Below, piece after piece: positions 10,837 to 20,537 of a stretch of DNA of 64,000 nucleotides; positions within the stretch are counted from its first letter, which is position 1; each line of letters opens with the position of its first letter. Position numbers and translations under genes: made by a program. Source of the stretch: Dichetophora obliterata (lineage: Eukaryota; Arthropoda; Insecta; Diptera; Sciomyzidae); assembly GCA_963920525.1 (NCBI GenBank), contig OY986435.1, forward strand, positions 300,388,208 to 300,452,207, written 5' to 3'. The notes beneath the pieces were generated by a model that was given only the letters and a program-made list of their open reading frames with translations, had not been told where the DNA came from and searched no databases.

Positions 10837-11557
10837 CTAGCTGAAACCCAGCGCGTTGCTGTACGCCCCCGTTGTCATACTGAAATAAAATAGTGTCATT
10901 TAACTGCATATGTAAATTGTAGTCGAATACTGAATTCCGTGACCAATAATTTGGGTTGTATGAGAGGTGCCACGCCCCCTTGTCCAATGCCCATGAAATA
11001 TTCTCAGTGAAACGGCATTTTTAATTGTGGTCGAATACTGAATTCCAAGGCTATGCAACCTATAACTCCAAGGGTATTCGGTACCTCAACTTTGGATTGT
11101 GTAAGAGGGGCCACGTCCCCCCTGTATAACTCCCTTAATATGTTATAAATTGTGGTCGAATACCGCATTCCGAGGCTGTGCGGCCTATAACTCCAAAGCT
11201 ATCCGATATCACAAATTTGGGTTGTATGGGAGGTGCCCTGCCCCCTTTTCCTACGCCATACAACTTTATCAGTGATATTCGATATCACAAATTTGGGCTG
11301 TACGGGAAGTACAATGCCTCCTTTTTCAATGCAAAAACCTCCTCAGTATGTGTTTAATAACTTCCTAAATTTTCACGAAAATTGGATAAGACATATGAGC
11401 TAAATTATAAAATTTTAGTATTATTCCATCAAAACTGTCTGATATATAGAAGTTCTATTGATTTGTGGGCGCTAAAAGTGGGCATGGCAACATTTATATA
11501 TATACGGACCGCCACTTGGAGCACCTACATACCAAGCTTCACTATATAAATAAATAT
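10837..11557 (-). mobile_element. Helitron-like fragment with tandem internal units
   Basis: On the minus strand the left edge reads as a Helitron 3' end. CTAG at 10837-10840 sits next to A10836 (a T on the minus strand), with a short CAGC/GCTG hairpin at 10849-10861 about 9 bp inside. The same CTAGCTGA-plus-hairpin pattern ends the element at 14694. The body holds about four diverged repeats of roughly 115 bp (GTCGAATACTGAATTCC..., GGTGCCACGCCCCC). A possible 5' end lies near 11557, but the expected flank is not clear. No helicase gene is present. Confidence 0.45.
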
Positions 11558-11627
11558 AGTATGACCACGTCCATTTTTTGTACAGTTTCTGACAGCAGCC
11601 ACCTGAACAAAATTGTTAAATTTTTCA

Positions 11628-12285
11628 TTTTTGTTGTTGTATATATATATATATATTGTTTTGGCTCTAGGTCTGCGATTCAATAAATAATAAGAAAAAA
11701 CTTCTCTTTTGATATTTTTATTTTTTATATTTTGTTGTTTTTTCTCAATATTTCGAACAGCTTCGCTGTTCACCTTCAGGAGACTTTAAGACAAAAATTA
11801 AACAAGAAAAAAAAACTTACATTAATATCACAAAAAAATCAAAACATTTTAAGAACATAAACTGACATTTTTCTAAAGAAAATGAAACATTTGTATAAAT
11901 TAAATTTTCATTTTATATTTTACACATTTATTAATAATTTTCACATATTTCGTTGCTATTGTCTTTGTTTGTTTGATGTTGACTGATTTTTAAATGCTGA
12001 TGTTTTATGTCTATATATATCTTTTGTCCATATTTCTTTGCCAAGATGCCAATATGTTTGCGCGCATTTTTCCGTGTCAACTTTGTAGTTTAATCTCTTT
12101 TCCATTGGAACGTTAATAATATGTAACATTTCTAAGGTCAGTCGTCGGTGGTAATAACTCTCATGCTGGAGTATTTCCACTTCGTCTAAGTTCGCTACAT
12201 GACCAATTCTTGTACAGTGGGCTGCTAGCGCTGTTTTTTTATCAATTGGTCTGTGTGCTGCTTTTTGATCTGATTTGTGTGCTCA
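11628..12285 (-). mobile_element. Penelope-like element, 3'-terminal copy 1
   Basis: Read leftward it carries the end of the GIY-YIG endonuclease domain, a UTR, the hairpin GAACAGCGAAGCTGTTC (complement of 11755-11771) preceded by CTCCTGAAG, and a tail through a TA-rich microsatellite near 11640-11655. A second 3' end of the same family lies directly opposite in inverse orientation (12291-12511 plus 14695-14790). Penelope elements commonly leave such partial inverted copies. Confidence 0.75.
11950..12285 (-). pseudogene. Penelope-like GIY-YIG endonuclease C-terminal fragment
   Basis: On the minus strand the frame opens near 12283 and reads PIDKKTALAAHCTRIGHV, then NLDEVEILQHESYYHRR and LTLEMLHI, ending near 11956. 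The ALA.HC...GH...F/L and ..RLTLEMLHI blocks are typical of the C-terminal part of the GIY-YIG nuclease that follows reverse transcriptase in Penelope elements, which nicks target DNA for reverse transcription. The reverse transcriptase and the GIY motif are missing, so this is a truncated, non-functional copy about 110 residues long. Confidence 0.75.
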
Positions 12286-12290
12286 CATCG

Positions 12291-12511
12291 GCATCTCATA
12301 AAGATATATGGACAAAAGAGAATAGACATAAAACATTCAAAAATCAGTCAACAGAGACAATTGCAACGAAATATATTAAAATTATTAATAAATGTATGCT
12401 CTTAAAATGTTTGATTTTTTTGTGATATTAATGTAAGTTTTTGTCCTATAGTCTCCTGAAGATGAACAGCGAAGCTGTTCGAAATATTGAGAAAATAAGA
12501 ACAAAATATAA
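12291..12511 (+). mobile_element. Penelope-like element, 3'-terminal copy 2, part 1 (interrupted)
   Basis: Matches the complement of copy 1 from GATATATGGACAAAAGAG onward, including AAATCAGTCAACA, TTTTTTTGTGATATTAATG, GTCTCCTGAAGATG and the hairpin at 12474-12490. It stops abruptly at A12511 and resumes at 14695 (AATTAAATAAATCC..AGAGAAG), so a Helitron-like element interrupts it. A deletion relative to copy 1 removes about 60 bp of UTR. Confidence 0.75.
12465..12497 (+). ncRNA. Hammerhead-like core in the Penelope 3' region (candidate)
   Basis: The sequence reads CTGAAGA, one extra T, a 7-bp stem closed by GAA (GAACAGC/GCTGTTC), then GAAA. This resembles the CUGANGA - stem II - GAA core of hammerhead ribozymes, which are known to be encoded in Penelope-like elements. 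The extra U before stem II and the lack of a clear stem III/cleavage site argue for caution. Copy 1 carries CTGAAGG in place of CTGAAGA. Confidence 0.35.
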
Positions 12512-13509
12512 TCTATAGTAATAAAACTCATTTTCTGTTTGTTTGTTGGTTTGACCTTTATACAAATCTAAACGGCTCAACGGATTTTGCTCAAACTAAG
12601 TACACATATTAAGTGCATTCCAACTTAAAATGTAACATACTTAGTTTTTGCCACGCCCCCTCTGAAATTTTTCAACTAACGGTAATTTTGTTATTATAAA
12701 ACTTTTTTGTATCGGAGATTTTTTTGTATTTAATTTTAAAAAATTTCTGTTATTTTGACATCAAAAACATTCACATATCTTCAAAATTGGAGAAATTTTC
12801 AGTATAACGTCTTTTTCATAAAACATCGTTGCCTAAGAATGAGAAAAAAACGACATGAAAAGTCAAAGTTTGGTTTTTCGATGCAAATATCTCCGCTGTC
12901 CATTAATATATTTCATTCAAATTTTTTTTTTGTTCAAAAGTTCAATAAAATCACTTCACAAAAATAGGTTGAACTGTACCGTTAAGTCAGTGTATATATG
13001 TTTTATGATTATGTCAAAAAAGGTCAAAAAAATTGACTTTTTACTCAAAAAATGACTCAAAAATTGTTGTTGTTGTAAAAACGAAATCAATTAAAAATTG
13101 CACATCTGGCTACCTTTCATATGACATAGCATTTATTTGCAAAAATTCTTCCAGCTAAGCGCAAAAATTATTTTACTGTTTTTTTCATCAAAACAAGGGT
13201 ACCCCCTTTGATTTTTTTCGCGAAATTTATTTTTTCCAAAATGTTGTTTTTATATTTTTTACAAAAAAGTCAAGTCCCAAAAATAATTAATGTGAAAAAA
13301 TTACCCCAATATCTCTTTCCAATCCAAAGTTATGGCTAAAAATCTATTTTTTCATACCAGACTATTAATAAAACTTAGTTTTTTGTTAAAATTCTTTATA
13401 TAGTTTGAACGTCCTCATATATCTCTAAGAATGCAGTTGTGTGTCTAAAGTAACTACGAACATTTTGGATTATATAAAATTTTCTTTATAGTGATCTACT
13501 TATATTTTG

Positions 13510-13562
13510 CCTCCCCACCCCCCTCCCCACCCCCCTCCCCACCCCCCTCCCCACCCCCCTCC
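13510..13562 (+). repeat. 12-bp C-rich minisatellite, CTCCCCACCCCC x about 4.3
   Basis: Nearly perfect repeats of CTCCCCACCCCC in otherwise AT-rich DNA. Every unit holds two C runs, so the strands could fold into an i-motif (C strand) and a G-quadruplex (complement). It lies inside the Helitron-like element. Confidence 0.9.
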
Positions 13563-13771
13563 TGTTAAATTTGTTTTGTTGTGATGGCTCTATTTTTTCT
13601 CACTATTGTGTCACCGTTGTCAATTAGTTCTTTATCAATGGTACTTTAAATGTTGTATATATATCACAATTTTATCGAAAAGATGACTGTGAATAAGAAT
13701 GCTGTTAAAGTTAATATTTTCATGTAATCAGTTTCAGCTATATGGCGATATAAAAATACATATGCGCATCT

Positions 13772-13901
13772 GGGGCCCTATTCTCTAACTGTGAGTTTTA
13801 AAATGTACACTTTTTCTGACTGAACTCACCGACTGAAAACCAGTGAGTTTTCGTGACAGCTCATGTACACTTCAAAACTCACAGTTACAGAATAGGGCCC
13901 C
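13772..13901. mobile_element. 130-bp MITE with GGGGCCCTATTCT termini
   Basis: The ends are inverted: GGGGCCCTATTCTCTAACTG at 13772 against its near-perfect complement ending at 13901. Pairing continues through GTGAGTTTT and TGTACA blocks to about 40 bp on each arm. There is no coding capacity and no clear target duplication. It sits inside the Helitron-like element, making three nested layers. Confidence 0.8.
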
Positions 13902-14694
13902 TAGTCAGCACAATTATTTCATTAGTTTTGATCTGTGCGTTAAATTCACAGATAGATGGCGCCACATGTGTAAGATGTGTGGGTACAAACTATACGTACA
14001 CCTTGCGTTGAATAGCTGAATTATGTTTTTTCAAAAGTTTCTTCAAATTTAACCCCACACGATTGGGATTACAGACAGGTGGCGCTATTTTCTGCTTACA
14101 GAAGAATATCTGATGTTCTTATGCAGCTAGCAGATAAGACGAATTTTCATAAGACATTGATAGCTAATGATGAGAAAAAAATTATGTGAAAATCAAAGTT
14201 TTTACTTTTAATGCCAATAACTCTGATGTTTTTAATATATTTCATTAACATTTTTTTTTTTTGTTAAAAAGTTCAATATGTTTTTTAATATAAATCTTTG
14301 TTTAGACGTTAAAATGTAAATATCTCAAGGACGCATTGAGTCCCACCATAATTTTTATTTTGTTGAAAATGTAATTGAGCTTGCTTTAAGATTGAGTAAA
14401 TATAAAAATTCTTTTTAATTTTTAAAATCTGTTTTTCGTACCGCTTCTTTGAATTCAATTAGCTCACCGCAAGAGACGGAACCACCAACAACAAAAATTT
14501 TCCTAAACTTTTTTGGATCAATGTTCGTTTAATAACCTAGCAAACGGTGGATAAATAAAATTAAATAAAATAAAATTCAAATAAAATTCAACATGTTTTT
14601 CATTATTCCCGATTTTAAAAAACATTTAATCGAGAAGTGTATGTTAAAATGTTTATATAAAAGACTCCCGAGTAACACCGGGTATATCAGCTAG

Positions 14695-14790
14695 TAATTA
14701 AATAAATCCAAAGAGAAGTTTTTTCTTATTATTTATTGAATCGCAGACTAAGAGCCAAAACCATATATATATACAACAACAAAATACTTA
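14695..14790 (+). mobile_element. Penelope-like copy 2, part 2
   Basis: Resumes the Penelope 3' tail after the Helitron-like insertion: AAGAGAAGTTTTTTCTTATT, TTTATTGAATCGCAGACTAA, GAGCCAAAACCATATATATA, ACAACAACAAAAT. This is the inverted match of 11628-11710. Both copies diverge right after ACAACAACAAAAT, so that marks the element end. Confidence 0.75.
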
Positions 14791-14794
14791 AACG

Positions 14795-15105
14795 TCAACT
14801 AATAAAATTCATAAAACATTTTCGATTTTTACGATCAAAACCGTCTTTCGCCAATGGTTTTGGACTGCCATAACGCTTTTTCAGTGCTTCGCATACCTCA
14901 TTGTAGCCTCCACTGTATAGCCCACCAACCAAAGCAATGGCACTGCCTTGCATAGCGGCACGAAGCTTACCCAATTTGTATGCTTCCGCAAAGTTATGTT
15001 GGTGAAGTCTCAAACGCATCCTTAAACGCAAGCCAATTACCTAATGTGCCATCACATGTCGGTATCTTCTATGGGTCGAGCTTCACCTCATCTGTCGCAC
15101 ATTGG
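14795..15105 (-). pseudogene. Bel/Pao-type retrotransposon gag fragment
   Basis: On the minus strand an upstream frame reads KIPTCDGTLGNWLAFKDAFE, then shifts to a frame reading KLGKLRAAMQGSAIALVGGL, GYNEVCEALKKRYGSPKPLA. The pattern 'F.G...NW..FKD.FE', then 'KL..L...L.G.A...I.G......Y..A...L..RYG.P' is the DUF1759-type gag of Pao/Bel LTR retrotransposons. A stop (after KLDP), a frameshift and loss of everything downstream show a dead fragment. No LTR was found on either side. Confidence 0.75.
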
Positions 15106-15369
15106 GGTATTTCAATCATGATTGGTATCGTTCGAAAGAGAATAGAATTCTAGAAAAATTTAAAAAAGAGAACGGTATCCGTGCACTGCGATTGCAAATT
15201 TAACGTTTTCTTTACTTTTGGTGCGCGCATAGAAAAAACACAAAAATTTTTATATTTCCAAGTGATTTTTCTTGAAACATTAAAAAAGTAAATTTCTTTG
15301 AGCAATGGAACCTTCTACCTCAGGTATTTTGAAAACGTCAAATGAAATATATTAGTACAAAAAGTGTCT

Positions 15370-15540
15370 GTTCGTATTTTTAATGTTTTTTCCCGTGCTG
15401 GCTTATAAAATGTGTGTTTTTAGCTACATATGTAAGCATATATTTGTGAATACCACTCAATTCAGTGAAAGTCTTTTTCTTTTTTTTTTTGTTACAACAA
15501 ATATAAGTGATAAATTAAAAAAAAAGGTTTGCAAGTTTCT
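15370..15540. repeat. Local repeat, copy 1 (unoccupied relative of the mariner insertion site)
   Basis: Shares TTCGTATTTTTAATGTTTTT, TTATAAAATGTGTGTTTTTA, TGTAAGCATAT and ACAACAAATATAAGTGAT with 16139-16198 plus 17510-17600. In this copy the sequence runs through the position where the other carries the mariner. Confidence 0.75.
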
Positions 15541-15654
15541 GCGGTTTTTAAGAAAAACTTTTTTTCATGCCCATGCAATTGAAATACATATATGCAAGTA
15601 ATAGTCGAAAACTTGAAATGTGTACATGAAGTTAGTGTTACTATTGTTGTTGTT

Positions 15655-15890
15655 GCTGTTTTTTTATTTGTTTTGTTTTCTATGTTTTTATAAATTAATA
15701 AAGGTTAACAACAAGTGGCGAAGCAACTATTTGTTTATTGGAGGGGTAAAGGTACTCTGTGCTGTGTGTACGTTGCTGTGTTCATGTTACTTTTGTTAGT
15801 GCTTTTTTTTTTGTTTTGTTTTTTATTTAATAATATAATTAACGTCAACAGTTAGTGATGTAGCTTCAGTTTGTTTATTAGAGTGGTAAA
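15655..15890. repeat. Two diverged tandem units of about 140 bp
   Basis: TTTTATTTGTTTTGTTTTCT...GTTTGTTTATTGGAGGGGTAAA and TTTTTTTGTTTTGTTTTTTA...GTTTGTTTATTAGAGTGGTAAA are aligned throughout. They lie between the two copies of the local repeat and probably belong to the same duplicated region. Confidence 0.5.
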
Positions 15891-16138
15891 AAAAACGAAA
15901 TATTTTGGTTTATATCACTATTCCGTAGAATAGTAATAGAATAGAATAGCAATATTTTTGTATTGCATATGAATTTCATTAATATTGAGGAAAAAAAAAT
16001 AAAGTTCCATAAAGTAAATGGTTTGGTGACGCTTTTTATACTTTCTAATTGTTTGTTAACTAAAAAATATAAATTTCGTTACTAAGAGGCTTGACTCTTA
16101 GTATTAGTAATCACACTTTTTGCTATCAATTACCCCAG

Positions 16139-16198
16139 TTCGTATTTTTAATGTTTTTTCCCGTCTAGGCTTATAAAATGTGTGTTTTTAGGTACATA
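16139..16198. repeat. Local repeat, copy 2, left part before the mariner
   Basis: Matches 15371-15430 closely and stops at the TA where the mariner starts. The remainder continues at 17510. Confidence 0.75.
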
Positions 16199-16226
16199 CA
16201 GGGTGCGGCTAAAGTTACTATATGAT
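16199..16226 (+). repeat. Mariner left terminal inverted repeat
   Basis: 28 bp, starting CAGGGTGCGGCTAAAGTTAC. One mismatch to the right end, at position 18. The target TA is at 16197-16198. Confidence 0.93.
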
Positions 16227-16314
16227 GTAAAACAATTGTAACTTCTTTGCTTGCGAGTATTAAACTTTTTCTTTTTTCCTATTTCAGAAATTAAACTTGG
16301 GAGAATATTTAAAA

Positions 16315-17394
16315 ATGGAACGCTATACAATTGCGCAAAGAATTAAAATTGTTTTTCTATTCATTGAAAATCATCGTTCGATAATTAATACTCAACGTGC
16401 ATAAAGAAGATTTTATGGTGTAAGAACTGCTCCAACGGGTCCAACCATTCGTTCGTTGGTGAATAATTTTGCTGAATATGGGACTGTCGGAGATTCAAGA
16501 CGTACGGGCAGACCTCGAACTGGCAGATCGGCCGAAAATATTGATGCTGTGCAACAGAGTGTCGAAGAAAATCCGGAGACATCAACGAGAAGACGATCTT
16601 CCCAGTTGCAGCTTTCTGACCGCACTCTTCGGCGAATTTTAAAACACGATTTGCACCTCTTCCCTTACAAAATCCAACTAGTCCAAAAACTAAATCCTGA
16701 GGACTTCGTATTGCGCTTGGAATATGCTAGAGCAGTTTTAAATCTCGTTGATCAAAATGAAAATTTTTTGTCAAATTTAATGATGACCGACGAAGCACAT
16801 TTTCACTTGAACGGTTTCGTAAATAAACAAAACAACAGATTTTGGGGATCCCAAAATCCCAAAAATCTTCATCAGAAATCTTTACACGCAATTCGTGTTA
16901 CCGTTTGGTGTGGCATTACCGCCCAAAAAGTTTACGGTCCTTTTTTTTTTGAAAACGATCAAGGTGTATGTGAAACAATAAATGGAGAACGTTACAGAGT
17001 AATGCTACAAAATTTTTTATTTCCGCAATTGCCACCAAACGCCAATATATGGTTTCAACAAGATGGTGCAACAGCTCATACAGCCCGTGCAACGATGGAC
17101 TTATTAAGACAACAATTTCCAAATCGGTTAATTTCTAAAAACGGCGATTTGAGATGGCCACCACGATCGCCAGATTTGACTGCACCGGATTTTTTCTTGT
17201 GGGGCTATCTCAAAGACAAAGTTTATTTGAATAAGCCCCAAACCTTGCAGCAACTAAAGGACAACATTCAAGAAGAAATTGATCGTATACCACAAGAAAC
17301 ACTCAACAAAGTTATGGAAAATGCCATAAAAAGAGCACATTTTTGCGTTAGAGAAAACGGTTGTCATTTAACTGATATTATTTTTCATAATTAA
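16315..17394 (+). pseudogene. Mariner transposase, DD41D type, single premature stop
   Basis: From ATG 16315 the frame would encode 359 residues, with one in-frame TAA at 16402-16404 (codon 30). Downstream of it the frame is uninterrupted to the TAA at 17392-17394. The N-terminal half should form the paired-type helix-turn-helix; the visible part before the stop is MERYTIAQRIKIVFLF. The catalytic triad is intact: D159 (MTDEAHFHLNG), D250 (FQQDGATAH) and D292 (PPRSPDLTAPDFFLWG), with 41 residues between the last two, the DD41D signature. It cuts and pastes the surrounding element at TA. An internal Met at 16456 could start a 312-residue protein lacking most of the DNA-binding domain, but probably not a competent transposase. 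Only this lesion separates it from an intact gene. Confidence 0.92.
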
Positions 17395-17481
17395 TGTAAA
17401 AAAATAACATAAAATAAACTTTCTTTTTATCATAAATTTTTTTGTTTTTTTCATTCCATTCAATAGTTCTTTAAAAAACAA

Positions 17482-17509
17482 ATCATATAGTTACTTTAGC
17501 CGCACCCTG
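17482..17509 (-). repeat. Mariner right terminal inverted repeat
   Basis: Inverse of 16199-16226 with a single mismatch, followed by the duplicated TA at 17510-17511. Confidence 0.93.
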
Positions 17510-17600
17510 TACTTGTATGTAAGCATATAGTTGTGAATTCAGTGGAAGTATATTTTTTTTTGAAACAACAAATATGAGTGATATGTTACCAAAAAAAAAA
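17510..17600. repeat. Local repeat, copy 2, right part after the mariner
   Basis: TACTTGTATGTAAGCATATA, then GTGAATTCAGTGGAAG and ACAACAAATATGAGTGATAT continue the alignment with 15425-15515. Confidence 0.7.
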
Positions 17601-17629
17601 CTAAAAGTAAGTAATTTTAAGAGATTTTA

Positions 17630-18130
17630 CGGTTTTCATAAAGTCACTTTATATGGGAGGTCGGCGTGGTGTTCATCCGATTTGGTTGAATTTCATACTT
17701 GAAGCGGATATTAAATATCAAAGCTCATATACAAAAAAAAAAGTCGATATATGAAGTTTTGTGGAATTTAAAGAGATATTACCGTTTTGAATAAAGTCAC
17801 TTTGTATGGGAGGTAGGCGTGGTTTTCATCCGATTTGGTTGAATTTCATACTTGAAGCGGATATTAAATATCAAAGCTTATATAAAAAAAAAGTCGATAT
17901 ATAAAGTTTTGTGGAACTTAAAGAGATATTACCGTTTTTAATAAAGTCACTTTGTATGGGAGGTAGGCGAGGTTTTCATCCGATTTGTTTCATTTTCGAT
18001 TCTAATCTTTATATCTTAGAAACAACCTTAAATACCCAATTTCATTACAATAGCTTCAAAATTACGGCTTTAATTGTGTCGATAGACAGACAGACGGACA
18101 GACGGACGGACGGACAGAAATTTTTTTCTT
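17630..18130. repeat. Three tandem units of about 150 bp ending in a GACAGACGG tract
   Basis: GTCACTTTRTATGGGAGGT recurs at 17643, 17796 and 17946, with GGCGTGGT.TTCATCCGATTT and GAATTTCATACTTGAAGCGG following in the first two. The block ends in an impure GACAGACGGAC array (18083-18118). The same phrases occur in 47930-48560 (TATGGGAGATAGGCGTGATT, TCGTAGCGACGGATGGACAT), so this is a dispersed element with internal tandem structure. Not coding in any recognisable way. Confidence 0.65.
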
Positions 18131-18239
18131 CTTTGGACCCATTCTAACTAAAAAAAAAGTCAAAAATTCCCTCCGTCTTCTAGGTGATTTGATCACAATT
18201 TTCAGGATTCAATACCCCACTGTGTGTCGTAGCGAAAAC

Positions 18240-18770
18240 CAAAATTTAACTACCATCGTTCGCTATCGCCTTTACCGCTTATGATCTATGCAACGAAGCC
18301 ATGGCAACATTAAATAACACTTAAATCTCCTCCCCTAATTGAATATGAGCATCCCATATGAGAGTCATGTGCGGCCATAAAACGTTTAAAATGTGTCTGT
18401 AAACTTTTTTTAAGTTGTGTCAATGCAAATTTATCTGCATCAAAACCATCAGCTTGTGCCGCTGCAGTGATTCTTTTGATTTCAATCACTGACACATCAC
18501 ATTTTTTTTTTTGTTTGTGGTCTATAGCGTAAGTTTTGCTTGTATGGTAGGTACCACGCCCCCTTGTGCAATCGACACCAAACTGAACAGCAACACTCTC
18601 AAGATGATACTTCAGTTTCCCTGGCAATTTAATGAAGATCGGTTTAGTGGTTTTGGAGTCTAACTGATATACTCACATACCCACATACATACATCAATTT
18701 GTATATCAGTACCTGGGCGACCGAACCTAATTCGGCTTCTTCCCAAAACCCATGCATTTAAATTTTTTTC
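18240..18770. repeat. Unclassified repeat with CCACGCCCCCTTGTGC phrase
   Basis: GGTACCACGCCCCCTTGTGC, CACATACCCACATACATACA and GACCGAACCTAATTCGGCTT look like the end of a dispersed fly repeat. A 105-codon open frame on the minus strand (18310-18627) crosses this and adjoining sequence. Its distal half (IKRITAAAQADGFDADKFAL) looks protein-like, but I cannot assign it. I treat it as a possible old coding remnant, not a gene. Confidence 0.35.
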
Positions 18771-18929
18771 TTTTTGATTGTATATCGATAAAACAATAAA
18801 TTTATTTTCGCTACTGTCATCAGGAGTTTTCCGAACCACATTTTCACCTCACAGTTCAAAAGTACGCATAGCGCCATTAAATGTACGTAAGTCTGCAAAA
18901 AAATTATTAGTCTGTTATTGAAACTTTTT

Positions 18930-19910
18930 ACCGAATAAGATAATTTTGGCCACCTATATCGGTCGAGTACCCTAAAGTGGCCTGCTAAATGCCTTCTGCG
19001 CTACTACATTTAAATACACGAAAAAATTAAACCTTTATACGCAGCAAAAGCACAAACAACAACATGCATAAGCAACTGAGCTCATATTACAAGCGACAAC
19101 ATGGAATAAGTTATGACTCACGTCTCGATACATGAGAAAAGCAATACAAATCATTTCGTGAAAACACGGAGAAAACTTATATTTTTTCAGAAATGAGACC
19201 TGGTTGCATCGATTTTTCGCCCCCGTGTGCCTCTATATTGAAAATTTCATCGAAATCGCTTGGGATATATATTTTCCTAATGTCCTTATCAAAGATTCCA
19301 TCAGTTATTCCAATCCCGGGGTTATGGGATTCGAACTTTGGATGTGAACAGTTTTCGAGATGCACACAGGGGTATATCACGGATTTGGGGTGCCGAAAGT
19401 CAATTTTATAAAACACAGATTTGATAGAAAAAAAATAAGTTTTGCAAAAAACAGACGTTAATAAAAACTACAAACCGAATGAAATAATTTTGGCCGCCTA
19501 TATCGGTCAAATATCCCAATGTGCGCTGTTAAACTATTTTTCTCAGAACTGAGACCTGGTTGCATCAATTTTTCGCCCCCGTATGCCCCTATATTAAAAA
19601 TTTCATCGAAATCGCTTCTGCTGTTTTCGAGTACTCATTTACAAACAAACAAATATTTTTCGTTTAATAGTATAAGATTTACCGTATAAAATAATTTTGG
19701 CTATCGGCTAAGTCGGTCAAATACCCCAATGTGCACTGCTTAACAAATTTTCTCAGAAATGAGACCTAGTTAGATCGATTTATCACCCCCGTAAACTCCT
19801 ATACTGAAAATTTCATCGATATCGGTTGGGCCGTTTTCGAGAACTCATTTACAAACAAACAAATAAATAAACAAAGAAACAGATATTGCTCGTTTAATAG
19901 AATTAGATAT
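18930..19910 (-). repeat. Tandem repeat modules with Helitron-like 5' ends on the minus strand
   Basis: GAGACCTGGTTGCATCGATT-type phrases recur at 19195, 19551 and 19761, and TAATTTTGGCC.CCTATATCGG recurs upstream of the units. Units two and three each end in ACTCATTTACAAACAAACAA, then CGTTTAATAG.ATAAGA|T (19676-19678) or AATTAGA|T (19906-19908). On the minus strand these read A|TCTTATACTATTAAACG and A|TCTAATTCTATTAAACG, similar to the TCTATACTATTA start seen at 31934. No matching CTAG end was found, so the Helitron link is inference. Confidence 0.45.
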
Positions 19911-19993
19911 TAGGTTATTGATTAGTGCAATAAAAAATAAGTTGAAACCTTTCAATTCACGAAAAATCATGATATGTAGACACATACTATATG

Positions 19994-20402
19994 TATTCAC
20001 GGGTTGTTGCGAATTGCAAGAGTGTGAAGTGCAAGATATTTTGCACACTAACGCGTGAACATCAATATTGCAACTTAAATATGCAATAAAATTAAATGTC
20101 GAATAACAATAAATATATTGCCACCTTATTTCAAAATCTCAAAAAGTTATTAAAATCTACGTACAAACTTAACCTTTTCAAAGTTTTACACAGGTGGCAA
20201 GTATGTTTTAAATCAACCAAAACATGAATCATCTGTTTAGCATCACTGCTTGTGAGTTATTGCAATTGGTTTGAGTAGTGCGTAATTCAAGAAGAGTTGC
20301 AAAATTGTTTCCAATGTGTTTGTTGTTGGAATAATGCGAAAGTTCGCAATCATGCATTTCGCATCGTCGCAACTGCGTTTCGCATCAACCGGTGAATACC
20401 CC
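19994..20402. mobile_element. MITE with GTATTCAC-type ends and iterated TTGC/GCGAA motifs
   Basis: Left end TATTCACGGGTTGTTGCGAA at 19994; the right end is the complement of GGGGTATTCACCGGTTGATG, finishing near 20402. The interior repeats TTGCAA, TTCGCA and GCGAAA on both strands. About 409 bp with no coding capacity. The ends resemble those of the 43714-44152 element (AGGGTATTCACAA). Confidence 0.6.
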
Positions 20403-20537
20403 TACTATTTACATTCCTATTAAATATAACAATTGTGCTTAAAATGTGTGCTTTTTGCTGGCTCGGCCTTTGCGCACCTTTTCAACATCTACTACATAAC
20501 AGGAATATTTCCATCTTGTTGGTAGTGGTGTTGGAAG

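Larger units (their letters stand above)
12512..14694 (+). mobile_element. Helitron-like element inserted in Penelope copy 2
   Basis: Starts TCTATAGTAATAAAACTC after A12511 and ends ...TATATCAGCTAG before T14695, with a CCCG/CGGG hairpin at 14667-14682, 12 bp from the end. These are the Helitron hallmarks: 5' TC, 3' CTRR, a subterminal hairpin, insertion between A and T, no inverted repeats and no target duplication. The split Penelope sequence on either side matches the uninterrupted copy at 11.7 kb, confirming the borders. Inside are a C-rich minisatellite (13510-13562), a 130-bp MITE (13772-13901) and an internal duplication (12840-12950 resembles 14170-14280). No Rep/helicase, so non-autonomous. 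Confidence 0.75.
16199..17509 (+). mobile_element. Nearly intact DD41D (rosa-like) mariner, 1311 bp
   Basis: 28-bp terminal inverted repeats (16199-16226 and 17482-17509, starting CAGGGTGCGGCTAAAGT) match at 27 of 28 positions. TA flanks both ends (16197-16198 and 17510-17511). The flanking sequence continues as the interrupted second copy of the 15.37-kb repeat, giving an empty-site comparison. The single gene spans nearly the whole element and carries one premature stop. Near-identical ends and one lesion imply a recent insertion. It could be mobilised in trans if a functional relative exists. Confidence 0.93.

Noticed and set aside
11628..14790. LTR retrotransposon with inverted LTRs
   Set aside because: The repeated segments are inverted, not direct, lack TG...CA ends, and carry Penelope GIY-YIG coding remnants.
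18310..18627. 105-codon minus-strand frame as a novel gene
   Set aside because: Its first third is translated from a dispersed non-coding repeat phrase (CCACGCCCCC), so the frame is a chance fusion; only its distal half looks protein-like and it cannot be assigned.
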